Assembly (NCBI GenBank): GCA_029248485.1
Contig: JAQWJG010000021.1
Coordinates: forward strand, 1-12,550
Reading direction: 5' to 3'
Source: SAR86 cluster bacterium
Lineage (GTDB): Bacteria; Pseudomonadota; Gammaproteobacteria; SAR86; D2472
DNA: 12,550 nucleotides
Shown one piece after another: positions 7,102 to 12,550 of the stretch; within the stretch, counting starts at the first letter, position 1, and every line of letters begins with the position of its first letter. The position numbers were made by a program, and so were the translations under genes. The notes beneath the pieces were generated by a model. The model did no database searches. It was not told the origin of the DNA and saw only the letters and a list, made by a program, of their open reading frames with translations.

Positions 7102-8385
7102 TTATAATTCCTTAACTGCTTCTTCAATCTTACTTTTAGACCTATCTATTATAGATTGATCATGTGTTGACGATATAAATCCAGCCTCATATTTTGAAGG
7201 AGCGAAGTATATACCACGATCTAAAGCTGCATAAAAAAACTTCTTAAACATGTTGTCATCACTCTTAACAACATCTTCAAAATTCTTTGGTAGATGCTCA
7301 CTAAAGAAAAAACCAAACATACCGCCTATAGAAGAGGTTGAAAATGGTATGCCTTTTTCATTCATAAGATTTTTTGTATGAGACATAATCTCTGAAGATG
7401 CTTTTTCTAATCCATCAAATGGATTTGTTTGGATCAAAGTTTCTATAAGGGCAATGCCAGCACTCATCGCCAATGGATTTCCAGATAATGTTCCTGCTTG
7501 ATATATAGGACCTAATGGAGCGAGTTGATCCATAATTAATTGTTTACCTCCAAATGCTCCAACAGGAAGTCCGCCGCCTATCACTTTTCCAAGGGCTGTT
7601 AAGTCAGGTTGAATCTTATATATGGCTTGAGCTCCTCCTAGCCCCACTCGAAAACCCGACATAACCTCATCAAATATTAGAAGAGAAGCATGTTTATCGC
7701 ATAGCTCTCGCAAGGCATTTAAGAATTGAGGTTCTCCTGGAATAAATCCCATATTGCCTGCAATAGGCTCAACAATTATTGCAGCAAGATCATCCCCAAT
7801 TTCATTAATAACATCTGATAAAGCTTCGATATTATTGTAAGGACAGCTATATGTTAGCGCTGCCAGCTCTTTTGGTATTCCTGGAGAATCTGGCAGGCCG
7901 AAAGTAGAAACTCCAGAACCTGCTTTAACAAGCAATGAATCAACATGACCATGATAACAACCTGTGAATTTGATAATTTTATTTTTACCTGTAAAACCTC
8001 TGGCAAGTCTTATGCAACTCATTGTTGCCTCAGTTCCAGAATTTACCATTCGTAGTTTTTCCATTGAGGGAACCTGACTTTTAATAATGCTTGCAAGCTT
8101 ATTCTCTAAGCTTGTTGGTGCACCATAACTTGTCCCAAGTTCCAGCTGAGCTTTAATAGCTTCTAATATAATTGGATTAGAATGGCCAAGAATCATCGGG
8201 CCCCATGAACCAATGAAATCAATGTATTGATTTTCATCTTCGTCAATCAAAATAGGACCTTTAGCAGATTTAAAAAAAACAGGACTGCCATCAACATTTT
8301 TAAATGCCCTGACTGGAGAATTTACACCGCCTGGCATAAGAGATTGAGCTTGCTCAAAAAGCGATTCTGAATTTTTTCTTCTCAA
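7102..8385 (-). CDS. hemL: Glutamate-1-semialdehyde 2,1-aminomutase
   Basis: A PLP enzyme converting glutamate-1-semialdehyde to 5-aminolevulinate in the C5 route of tetrapyrrole synthesis. The 427 residues equal the usual length. The conserved opening PGGVNSPVRAF is at 18-28 and the PLP phosphate-binding NSGTEAT at 115-121. YHGHVDSLLVKAGSG is at 144-158, FDEVMSGFR at 238-246 (Asp239 contacts the PLP ring), and the Schiff-base Lys267 is in TALGKVIGGGLPVG. The start is TTG at 8385: a TAA stop lies two codons upstream in frame, and the first ATG (residue 17) would cut into the conserved opening. No SD is visible. hemJ lies 75 nt upstream in the same direction, placing two heme genes together. 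Confidence 0.97.
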   Translation of the reverse strand: MRRKNSESLFEQAQSLMPGGVNSPVRAFKNVDGSPVFFKSAKGPILIDEDENQYIDFIGSWGPMILGHSNPIILEAIKAQLELGTSYGAPTSLENKLASIIKSQVPSMEKLRMVNSGTEATMSCIRLARGFTGKNKIIKFTGCYHGHVDSLLVKAGSGVSTFGLPDSPGIPKELAALTYSCPYNNIEALSDVINEIGDDLAAIIVEPIAGNMGFIPGEPQFLNALRELCDKHASLLIFDEVMSGFRVGLGGAQAIYKIQPDLTALGKVIGGGLPVGAFGGKQLIMDQLAPLGPIYQAGTLSGNPLAMSAGIALIETLIQTNPFDGLEKASSEIMSHTKNLMNEKGIPFSTSSIGGMFGFFFSEHLPKNFEDVVKSDDNMFKKFFYAALDRGIYFAPSKYEAGFISSTHDQSIIDRSKSKIEEAVKEL

Positions 8386-8434
8386 AGATGTTTAGTAATA
8401 AATTTTTTATATAGCTAGTGATGCTGAATAACGA

Positions 8435-8440
8435 ATTATA
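8435..8440 (-). promoter_or_regulatory. Possible -10 box for hemL
   Basis: Reading the minus strand, the 75-nt spacer after hemJ contains a perfect TATAAT preceded by TTGA. It would give a leader of roughly 40 nt before the TTG start. No good -35 hexamer lies 16-18 nt upstream. In DNA this AT-rich a -10 match is easily found by chance, so this is a weak call. Confidence 0.35.
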
Positions 8441-8460
8441 TCAAATTTCTTTATAGGATT

Positions 8461-8892
8461 TTAAAATTTAAAGACAGCAGCAATAATTCCACCCAGTAAA
8501 AGTAAGACTGGTATTTCATTAAAAATCCTTAACTTAAAACCAGTCCAATTGTGAGAATTCAAACCAAGGTCTTTTAAAATCTTTAAACAAAAAATCTGAT
8601 AAAAAATTAAAACTAATACTATTAGAATTTTAGCAATTATCCATTTTTGTGAAAAAAACCCAATCCAATTAGACCCAAGAAAACCCATCATTAAACCAAA
8701 GAATAATGCTAATACGCCAAGCGGAGTAATGAATCTAATTAAGTTTGTTTGCATTATTGTCAATTGATCTTTTGTATTCTGATCTTCACTCTCAACGTGA
8801 TAAACAAATAGGCGAGGTAAGTAAAAAATACCAGCAAACCATGAAACCATAAATAGGATATGCAGGACTTTAAAAACTAGATACAGGCTCAT
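8461..8892 (-). CDS. hemJ: Protoporphyrinogen IX oxidase HemJ
   Basis: An integral inner-membrane protein that oxidises protoporphyrinogen IX to protoporphyrin IX, the penultimate step of heme synthesis. It is 143 residues with four membrane segments (about 3-24, 52-73, 84-104 and 125-141). Family hallmarks are visible: His11 in the first helix, WFAGIFYLPRLFVYH (18-32), Lys88 in KWIIAKIL, and RIFNEIPVLLLL at 123-134. The histidine and lysine match the heme-binding/catalytic pair (His10 and Lys88) known from cyanobacterial HemJ. The ATG at 8892 gives the standard N-terminus. It is first in the minus-strand run, diverges from erpA across 95 bp and is followed by hemL. It implies that HemJ rather than HemG or HemY serves this step here, though other genes outside the window cannot be excluded. 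Confidence 0.93.
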   Translation of the reverse strand: MSLYLVFKVLHILFMVSWFAGIFYLPRLFVYHVESEDQNTKDQLTIMQTNLIRFITPLGVLALFFGLMMGFLGSNWIGFFSQKWIIAKILIVLVLIFYQIFCLKILKDLGLNSHNWTGFKLRIFNEIPVLLLLGGIIAAVFKF

Positions 8893-8948
8893 TTAAGTTA
8901 TATCTTAGCGCTTCTAAGCCCTGATAGAAAAATATTTTAGCTTAAGTA

Positions 8949-8976
8949 TTGTTGAATATATTTTTAATCCTATAAA
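8949..8976 (+). promoter_or_regulatory. Possible erpA promoter
   Basis: TTGTTG at 8949-8954 and TATAAA at 8971-8976 are separated by 16 bp in the spacer between hemJ and erpA. Transcription would begin around 8983, only about five bases before the erpA ATG at 8988. That would make an almost leaderless mRNA and fits the absence of a good SD. If translation used the second Met codon (9000) the leader would be about 17 nt. This is inference from motif matching only. Confidence 0.4.
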
Positions 8977-8987
8977 CTAAGAATTAA

Positions 8988-9323
8988 ATGAGCTCTGAAA
9001 TGACATCGATAAACCTAAGTAGCAATGCTGTGAAGCGTATTCAAGGTCTTTTGCCAAGCCATAAATCTAGTTATTTTAGGGTATATGTAACTGGCGGAGG
9101 GTGCTCAGGTTTTCAATATGGTTTTAAGTTTGATGAGAGCCCCGAAGGGGATGATGATGTTGTTGAGTTTGATGGATTCACAATCTTATTAGACTCTCTT
9201 TCGTATCCATATCTTTATGGCTCAACCTTAGATTATGTGGAGGACTTATCAGGTTCAAGATTCTTGGTCACCAACCCAAACGCAAAGACCACTTGTGGTT
9301 GCGGCGAGTCATTTACTATCTAG
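8988..9323 (+). CDS. erpA: Iron-sulfur cluster insertion protein ErpA (A-type carrier)
   Basis: An A-type Fe-S carrier that passes clusters to apo-proteins, including isoprenoid-pathway enzymes in E. coli. The 111 residues match the family length. The three cluster-ligating cysteines are Cys39 in TGGGCSGFQYGF and Cys103/Cys105 in TTCGCGESF. The segment SRFLVTNPNAK (90-100) is close to E. coli ErpA, which separates it from IscA and SufA. The start at 8988 gives a short polar leader; ATG 9000 is an alternative that removes four residues. It is the only plus-strand gene in the middle of the window, diverging from hemJ and converging on anmK with an 8-nt overlap of the ends. Regulation by an Fe-S sensor such as IscR is known for E. 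coli erpA, but I could not identify a site. Confidence 0.96.
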   Translation: MSSEMTSINLSSNAVKRIQGLLPSHKSSYFRVYVTGGGCSGFQYGFKFDESPEGDDDVVEFDGFTILLDSLSYPYLYGSTLDYVEDLSGSRFLVTNPNAKTTCGCGESFTI

Positions 9324-10404
9324 ATTTAGTCAGAGTCCCAACTAACCCCTTATTTTTTTTTACACTAAGAGTATTTTTGTAAAGCCTTTGTCTTGCCATC
9401 CATCCAAACGCCATGGCCTCAATGGCTTGAGGATCAAAACCATAATCACTGGTAGAAATGAGGCTCATATTTATATGACTTTCTATTGAGTTTATTAAGA
9501 ATGTATTTTTCAATCCGCCTCCGCAAACAATAACTTGATGAGGAAATTTCTTTTGTGAGCGCAAAGATTTTGCGATGCAAATTGCAGTAAGCTCGGTCAG
9601 TGTGGCCAATATATCGTAAGAAGATCTTTTTAAAAGTTGCTTAGGAATAAATCTTATATTAAATATTTCTTTGCCCGTAGATTTTGGATGTCGCCTTTTA
9701 AAAAATGGATGACTTAGCATTTGATTAAGCGAAGGGGTATGAATGACCCCTTTTTTGGCATGTTCACCTTTTCTATCAAAGGGAAGATCAAGAAAGCTTT
9801 GGCAATAAATATCCATAAGCGCATTGCCAGGTCCGCAGTCAGAACCAGAAAAATAGTGCTTTTCATCCAGGTAGGTAAAGTTTGAAATCCCGCCAATGTT
9901 TAATACAGCCACAGGAGTATTTCTTTTTGCAAATAACTGTTGGTGAAATTCCGGGACTAGCGGCGCACCTTCTCCGCCAAGTTTAATATGATCATTCCTA
10001 AAATCACTGACAACATCTATCCCACATTCATTGGCAACTATTTTAGGATCCCCGGCTTGGATGGAGAAAGGATATTTACCTTTTGGCTTATGAAATAATG
10101 TCTGTCCTGATAGACCAATTGCAGCAACATCTTTTTTATTCATTTTATTTTGGGCAAGAAATTTATTTATTGCTTTGCTAAAAGCAATCCCAATTTTTTT
10201 ATTAAGCTCAAAATACATATCAAGACTTAATTCTTGTTGTTGAATTACTGTAGATATATTTTCTCTCAGCTTTAGCGGATATTTAAAAGAACAGAAGTTT
10301 AATAAATTAACTTGACCAGAAACTTTTAAAGCACAAATATCGATCCCATCGTGACTGGTGCCACTCATGGTTCCTATAAAGATTTTATTTGAAGAGGTTT
10401 TCAT
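9316..10404 (-). CDS. anmK: Anhydro-N-acetylmuramic acid kinase
   Basis: Phosphorylates and opens 1,6-anhydro-MurNAc released during peptidoglycan turnover, giving MurNAc-6-phosphate for recycling. The 362 residues are close to the usual 365-370. The nucleotide-binding start GTMSGTSHDGID is at 11-22, and GLSGQTLFHKP at 97-107. The substrate loop GGEGAPLVPEFHQ is at 143-155 and LNIGGISNFTYL at 168-179. The catalytic Asp189 is in GSDCGPGNALMD, the place of Asp182 in the Pseudomonas enzyme. The C-terminal DPQAIEAMAFGWMA is also typical. The ATG lies 20 nt inside the end of the M23 peptidase gene, so the two are likely coupled. Its 3' end overlaps erpA by 8 nt with no clear terminator between them. 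Confidence 0.96.
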   Translation of the reverse strand: MKTSSNKIFIGTMSGTSHDGIDICALKVSGQVNLLNFCSFKYPLKLRENISTVIQQQELSLDMYFELNKKIGIAFSKAINKFLAQNKMNKKDVAAIGLSGQTLFHKPKGKYPFSIQAGDPKIVANECGIDVVSDFRNDHIKLGGEGAPLVPEFHQQLFAKRNTPVAVLNIGGISNFTYLDEKHYFSGSDCGPGNALMDIYCQSFLDLPFDRKGEHAKKGVIHTPSLNQMLSHPFFKRRHPKSTGKEIFNIRFIPKQLLKRSSYDILATLTELTAICIAKSLRSQKKFPHQVIVCGGGLKNTFLINSIESHINMSLISTSDYGFDPQAIEAMAFGWMARQRLYKNTLSVKKNKGLVGTLTKSR

Positions 10405-11641
10405 TTGGATCTTTAGATAATAACTGATCTGCTATTTCTATGTAATTATTCCTTAATGTTTGAAATTGACCCATTTTAGATTTATCTAGTGGAGATGCGG
10501 AGGGTAGAGCTACCTTTAGGGGATCAGTCCTTTTTTCTCCAATTCTAAATTCGTAATGTAAGTGAGGAGCCGTTGCTAGACCAGAATCACCCACGTAGCC
10601 AATGGTCTGACCCTGAGAAATTTTCATGCCCTTAGAAATGCTTGGATGATATTTTTCTAGATGAGCATATAAGGTCGTGATCTCTCCTCCATGACGTATG
10701 ACTATTGTTCTTCCATACCCACTTTTCCAACCTACTGATTGAATTACACCTTCTCCAGTTGAACGAATGGGCGTGCCTCTTTTTGCAGCATAATCAACTC
10801 CATTGTGAGCTCTGATAGTGTTGAGGATTGGATGTCTTCTGTTTGGATTAAAATGTGAACTAACATATGCAAAATCTAGCGGCGCTCTCAAAAAAGCTTT
10901 TTCCAGGCTGCCACCAAACTCGTTAAAGTAATCCCATCTCTTATTTTTGCCATTGTATCTAATCGCAGTGTATCGATTATTTTGATTAAAAAATTCTGCA
11001 AATAAAATACTGCCATTTTCAATTTGCTGCCCATCTACAAAAGGCGTTTCATATAATAGTCTAAACCTATCACCGGCCCTGATATCAAAAACAAAATCAA
11101 TATCCCAACCAAAAATATAAGCCAGATCCATGATCACACTCTCAGGAATATCATTTTTTAATCCAGCTAAATAGAAAGATGACTCTATGACACCCGTTTT
11201 AAAGGAGTTTATAAGTTCCGGCTTTTTAAGAATCTTTTTAATTAATATTTTTGGTGATAGTTCAATGTGATAAGAGAGCAAGGGTCCTTTATGAATACGA
11301 ATTTCTTGGAGCTTTTCATCTATAGATAAAAATTCCAACCTATCTTTGGGGATAATGTTTTTAACTTCATTTGATTTATCTTCTCTAAATATTTTATAAG
11401 TATTATTTAGGGAGACTCTGTATTTCTCGAATATCAATGAGAGGTTTTCACCTTCTTGAACAATATGAATTTTCTTAGTTTTAATACTGGGATTATTTTG
11501 ACTAGGTAAAAGTAGAGTTTTTGAAATAATTTCTGTTGAAACTTCTTCTTGCTCCACTCCAGCATCATAAATAAATAAAATGCCGAGTAATGCCAGCAAA
11601 ACAAAGGGCAGTGTTTTGGCATTTGGTTTATAGGTGCTCAC
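10385..11641 (-). CDS. M23-family peptidoglycan endopeptidase, MepM-like
   Basis: A 418-residue, membrane-anchored LytM-type metalloprotease that cuts peptide crosslinks in the cell wall. A hydrophobic segment at residues 11-26 follows a short basic N-terminus, placing the rest in the periplasm. Residues about 57-110 contain HIVQEGENLSLIFEKY, a LysM/OapA-like domain start. A middle domain (about 120-250) follows. The M23 domain (about 250-380) carries the zinc ligands His279 and Asp283 (HNGVD), His327 (LYAHL) and His360-x-His362 (HLHYEFR), so it is predicted active. The start is GTG at 11641; no ATG occurs before residue 171, which would remove the anchor. It begins 11 nt after the FAH stop and overlaps anmK by 20 nt. 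Peptidase and anhMurNAc kinase side by side is a known gammaproteobacterial arrangement and fits a wall-turnover unit. Confidence 0.93.
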   Translation of the reverse strand: MSTYKPNAKTLPFVLLALLGILFIYDAGVEQEEVSTEIISKTLLLPSQNNPSIKTKKIHIVQEGENLSLIFEKYRVSLNNTYKIFREDKSNEVKNIIPKDRLEFLSIDEKLQEIRIHKGPLLSYHIELSPKILIKKILKKPELINSFKTGVIESSFYLAGLKNDIPESVIMDLAYIFGWDIDFVFDIRAGDRFRLLYETPFVDGQQIENGSILFAEFFNQNNRYTAIRYNGKNKRWDYFNEFGGSLEKAFLRAPLDFAYVSSHFNPNRRHPILNTIRAHNGVDYAAKRGTPIRSTGEGVIQSVGWKSGYGRTIVIRHGGEITTLYAHLEKYHPSISKGMKISQGQTIGYVGDSGLATAPHLHYEFRIGEKRTDPLKVALPSASPLDKSKMGQFQTLRNNYIEIADQLLSKDPNENLFK

Positions 11642-11652
11642 AGTTACTTGAT

Positions 11653-12351
11653 TTATTGAATTAGCTCAAAAGAAAGCGTGCCAATATTTTCAATCTCTGC
11701 TTCAATTTTATCATTTAAGCTCAGCCTACCAACTCCCGAGGGAGTTCCGGTAAATATCACATCTCCGGCTTTAAGAGTAATAAACTTCGATAGCCAGCTA
11801 ATTAATTCATCCACTTTCCATGCCATGTTTGATAGATTGCTAGATTGTTTCATTTGGCCATTAACCTTAAGAGAGATGCTCCCTTCGCTTAATACAAAAC
11901 CCTCTTTTTTTTGAATATTCGAGATGGGCGCAGAATTATCGAATCCTTTGCTTAAGTCCCAAGGCCTTCCACTTTTTTTCGCAGCAGTTTGAAGGTCTCT
12001 TTTGGTTAGATCTACACCAACCGCATATCCAAAAATATGTTCGCTTGCTTCACTCGGAGATATATCTGAGCACTTTGATTTTAAAAAAACAACAAGTTCA
12101 ACTTCATGGTGGAGATTGTCTGTTTGAGTTGGAAAAGGAATAAAATTTGACTGGGTTACAGACTGAGGAGGCTTGCTAAAAAAAAATGGCTGATCCACAT
12201 CCACCTTGGCGCCCATTTCTTCTGCATGATCAGCATAATTTCTTCCAACGCAGTACACTTTTCCAATTGGAAACAACTCTACGCTTTCTGAAATGACCAT
12301 TCCTCTAATCATTGGTTTAAATGCAAAATGAGCTTTTGAGTCTTCAGTCAT
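11653..12351 (-). CDS. Fumarylacetoacetate hydrolase (FAH) family protein, YcgM/FAHD1-like
   Basis: A 232-residue FAH-fold protein close to E. coli YcgM and human FAHD1, families described as acylpyruvase, oxaloacetate decarboxylase or oxaloacetate tautomerase. GKVYCVGRNYADHAEEMG is at 30-47. The metal ligands are Glu83 and Glu85 in HHEVELVVF and Asp114 in VDLTKRD. Lys135 lies in SKGFDNSAPIS, and the final TLKAGDVIFTGTPSGVG is at 192-208. The exact reaction is not decided by sequence. Compared with YcgM the N-terminus is about 14 residues longer; the ATG at 12351 is the most upstream good start, and internal Met14 or Met18 are possible. It is first in the run leading to the M23 peptidase and anmK. 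A second copy in the opposite direction begins 48 bp away. Confidence 0.92.
   Translation of the reverse strand: MTEDSKAHFAFKPMIRGMVISESVELFPIGKVYCVGRNYADHAEEMGAKVDVDQPFFFSKPPQSVTQSNFIPFPTQTDNLHHEVELVVFLKSKCSDISPSEASEHIFGYAVGVDLTKRDLQTAAKKSGRPWDLSKGFDNSAPISNIQKKEGFVLSEGSISLKVNGQMKQSSNLSNMAWKVDELISWLSKFITLKAGDVIFTGTPSGVGRLSLNDKIEAEIENIGTLSFELIQ
12192..12273. repeat. Inverted repeat, left arm (pairs with 12469-12550)
   Basis: These 82 bases, reverse-complemented, match 12469-12550 at 81 positions; the only difference is a synonymous Cys codon (TGC against TGT). The arm begins, on the gene's coding strand, with the 14-bp perfect palindrome TTTCCAATTGGAAA. The right arm stops at the window edge, so the full length of the repeat is unknown. 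Confidence 0.95.
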
Positions 12352-12381
12352 AAGATTTCAAACATTTATTTGATTAAATAC

Positions 12382-12387
12382 TATAAT
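12382..12387 (+). promoter_or_regulatory. Possible -10 element in the 48-bp divergent FAH spacer
   Basis: TATAAT lies 12 bp before the plus-strand ATG at 12400, so transcription would start about five or six bases ahead of the start codon. The same bases read TATTAT on the minus strand (12383-12388) and could serve the 12351 gene. The whole spacer between the two starts (12352-12399) is only 48 bp, so any promoters must overlap. No convincing -35 hexamer was found. Confidence 0.3.
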
Positions 12388-12399
12388 AAATCATAACTT

Positions 12400-12550
12400 A
12401 TGAAAGAAGATCTTAACCTAATTAAACCGATTATTAGAGGAATGGCGATTTCTGAAAGTGATGAATTATTTCCAATTGGAAAAGTGTACTGTGTTGGAAG
12501 AAATTATGCTGATCATGCAGAAGAAATGGGCGCCAAGGTGGATGTGGATC
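12400..12550 (+). CDS. Second FAH-family protein, N-terminal part (3' end beyond window)
   Basis: An open frame starts at ATG 12400 and runs to the window edge (50 codons). It opens with Lys-Glu-Asp-Leu-Asn-Leu, then IIRGMAISES, then ELFPIGKVYCVGRNYADHAE and the remainder, closely matching the start of the FAH gene on the other strand at 12351. The first ~14 residues differ from that gene, with a three-residue gap, while the last 27 codons are almost base-for-base identical. The metal-binding part lies outside the window, so activity cannot be judged. No SD is seen. It is a paralog in head-to-head orientation, unless the join is an assembly artefact. Confidence 0.8.
   Translation, partial: MKEDLNLIKPIIRGMAISESDELFPIGKVYCVGRNYADHAEEMGAKVDVD
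12469..12550. repeat. Inverted repeat, right arm (pairs with 12192-12273)
   Basis: Mirror copy of the left arm, with 195 bp between the arms. Immediately inside this tract, the next ~45 aligned coding bases differ at about ten positions, so identity changes sharply at the palindrome. The arm probably continues past 12550. Confidence 0.95.

Noticed and set aside
8904..8918. Small inverted repeat (CTTAG, 5-nt loop, CTAAG) between hemJ and erpA, considered as an operator or IscR site
   Set aside because: Five-base arms are common by chance in AT-rich DNA, and it does not match an IscR consensus I can defend.
9326..9361. Possible terminator after erpA (TTAGT/ACTAA stem followed by nine T)
   Set aside because: The stem is only five mostly A/T pairs with a ten-base loop, and the T run starts seven bases after it inside the anmK coding region.

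Overview
The window is an AT-rich, tightly packed stretch of bacterial chromosome. The encoded proteins (ErpA, DksA, PcnB, HemJ, AnmK, a MepM-like M23 peptidase, Acs) point to a gammaproteobacterium. Small intergenic gaps, several gene overlaps, few Shine-Dalgarno sequences, TTG/GTG starts and absent expected neighbours suggest a streamlined, probably marine lineage of the SAR86 kind. That placement is inference; no rRNA or other phylogenetic marker is present.

Layout. Bases 1-1521 (+) hold the end of a NUDIX hydrolase, an overlapping LACTB2-like metallo-beta-lactamase-fold hydrolase and a small unrecognised membrane protein. Bases 1501-8892 (-) form a nearly continuous co-directional run, in transcription order hemJ, hemL, a PfkB/adenosine-kinase-family sugar kinase, dksA, pcnB, a deoxynucleoside kinase and acs. 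A 95-bp divergent spacer separates hemJ from erpA (+, 8988-9323). Bases 9316-12351 (-) are a second run: an FAH-family hydrolase/isomerase, an M23 peptidase and anmK, the last converging on erpA. At the right edge a second, inverted FAH paralog starts at 12400 (+) and runs off the window.

How the genes relate. HemL and HemJ act early and late in tetrapyrrole/heme synthesis. ErpA delivers Fe-S clusters. The M23 peptidase and AnmK handle peptidoglycan cutting and anhydro-muropeptide sugar recycling. DksA, PcnB and the nucleoside kinase cover transcription control, RNA 3' polyadenylation and nucleotide salvage, and Acs activates acetate. The order dksA-pcnB-dnk-acs looks like a shortened form of the Pseudomonas dksA-gluQ-cbrAB-pcnB-folK-panBCD-pgi-acs neighbourhood (recalled, not searched).

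Most of the window is ordinary housekeeping DNA; I see no CRISPR, insertion sequence, tRNA, prophage or defence system. The two signals most worth a second look are the head-to-head FAH paralogs, with an abrupt switch from diverged to almost identical sequence, and the histone-H1-like Lys/Ala/Pro tail on DksA, bounded by an exact in-frame direct repeat.
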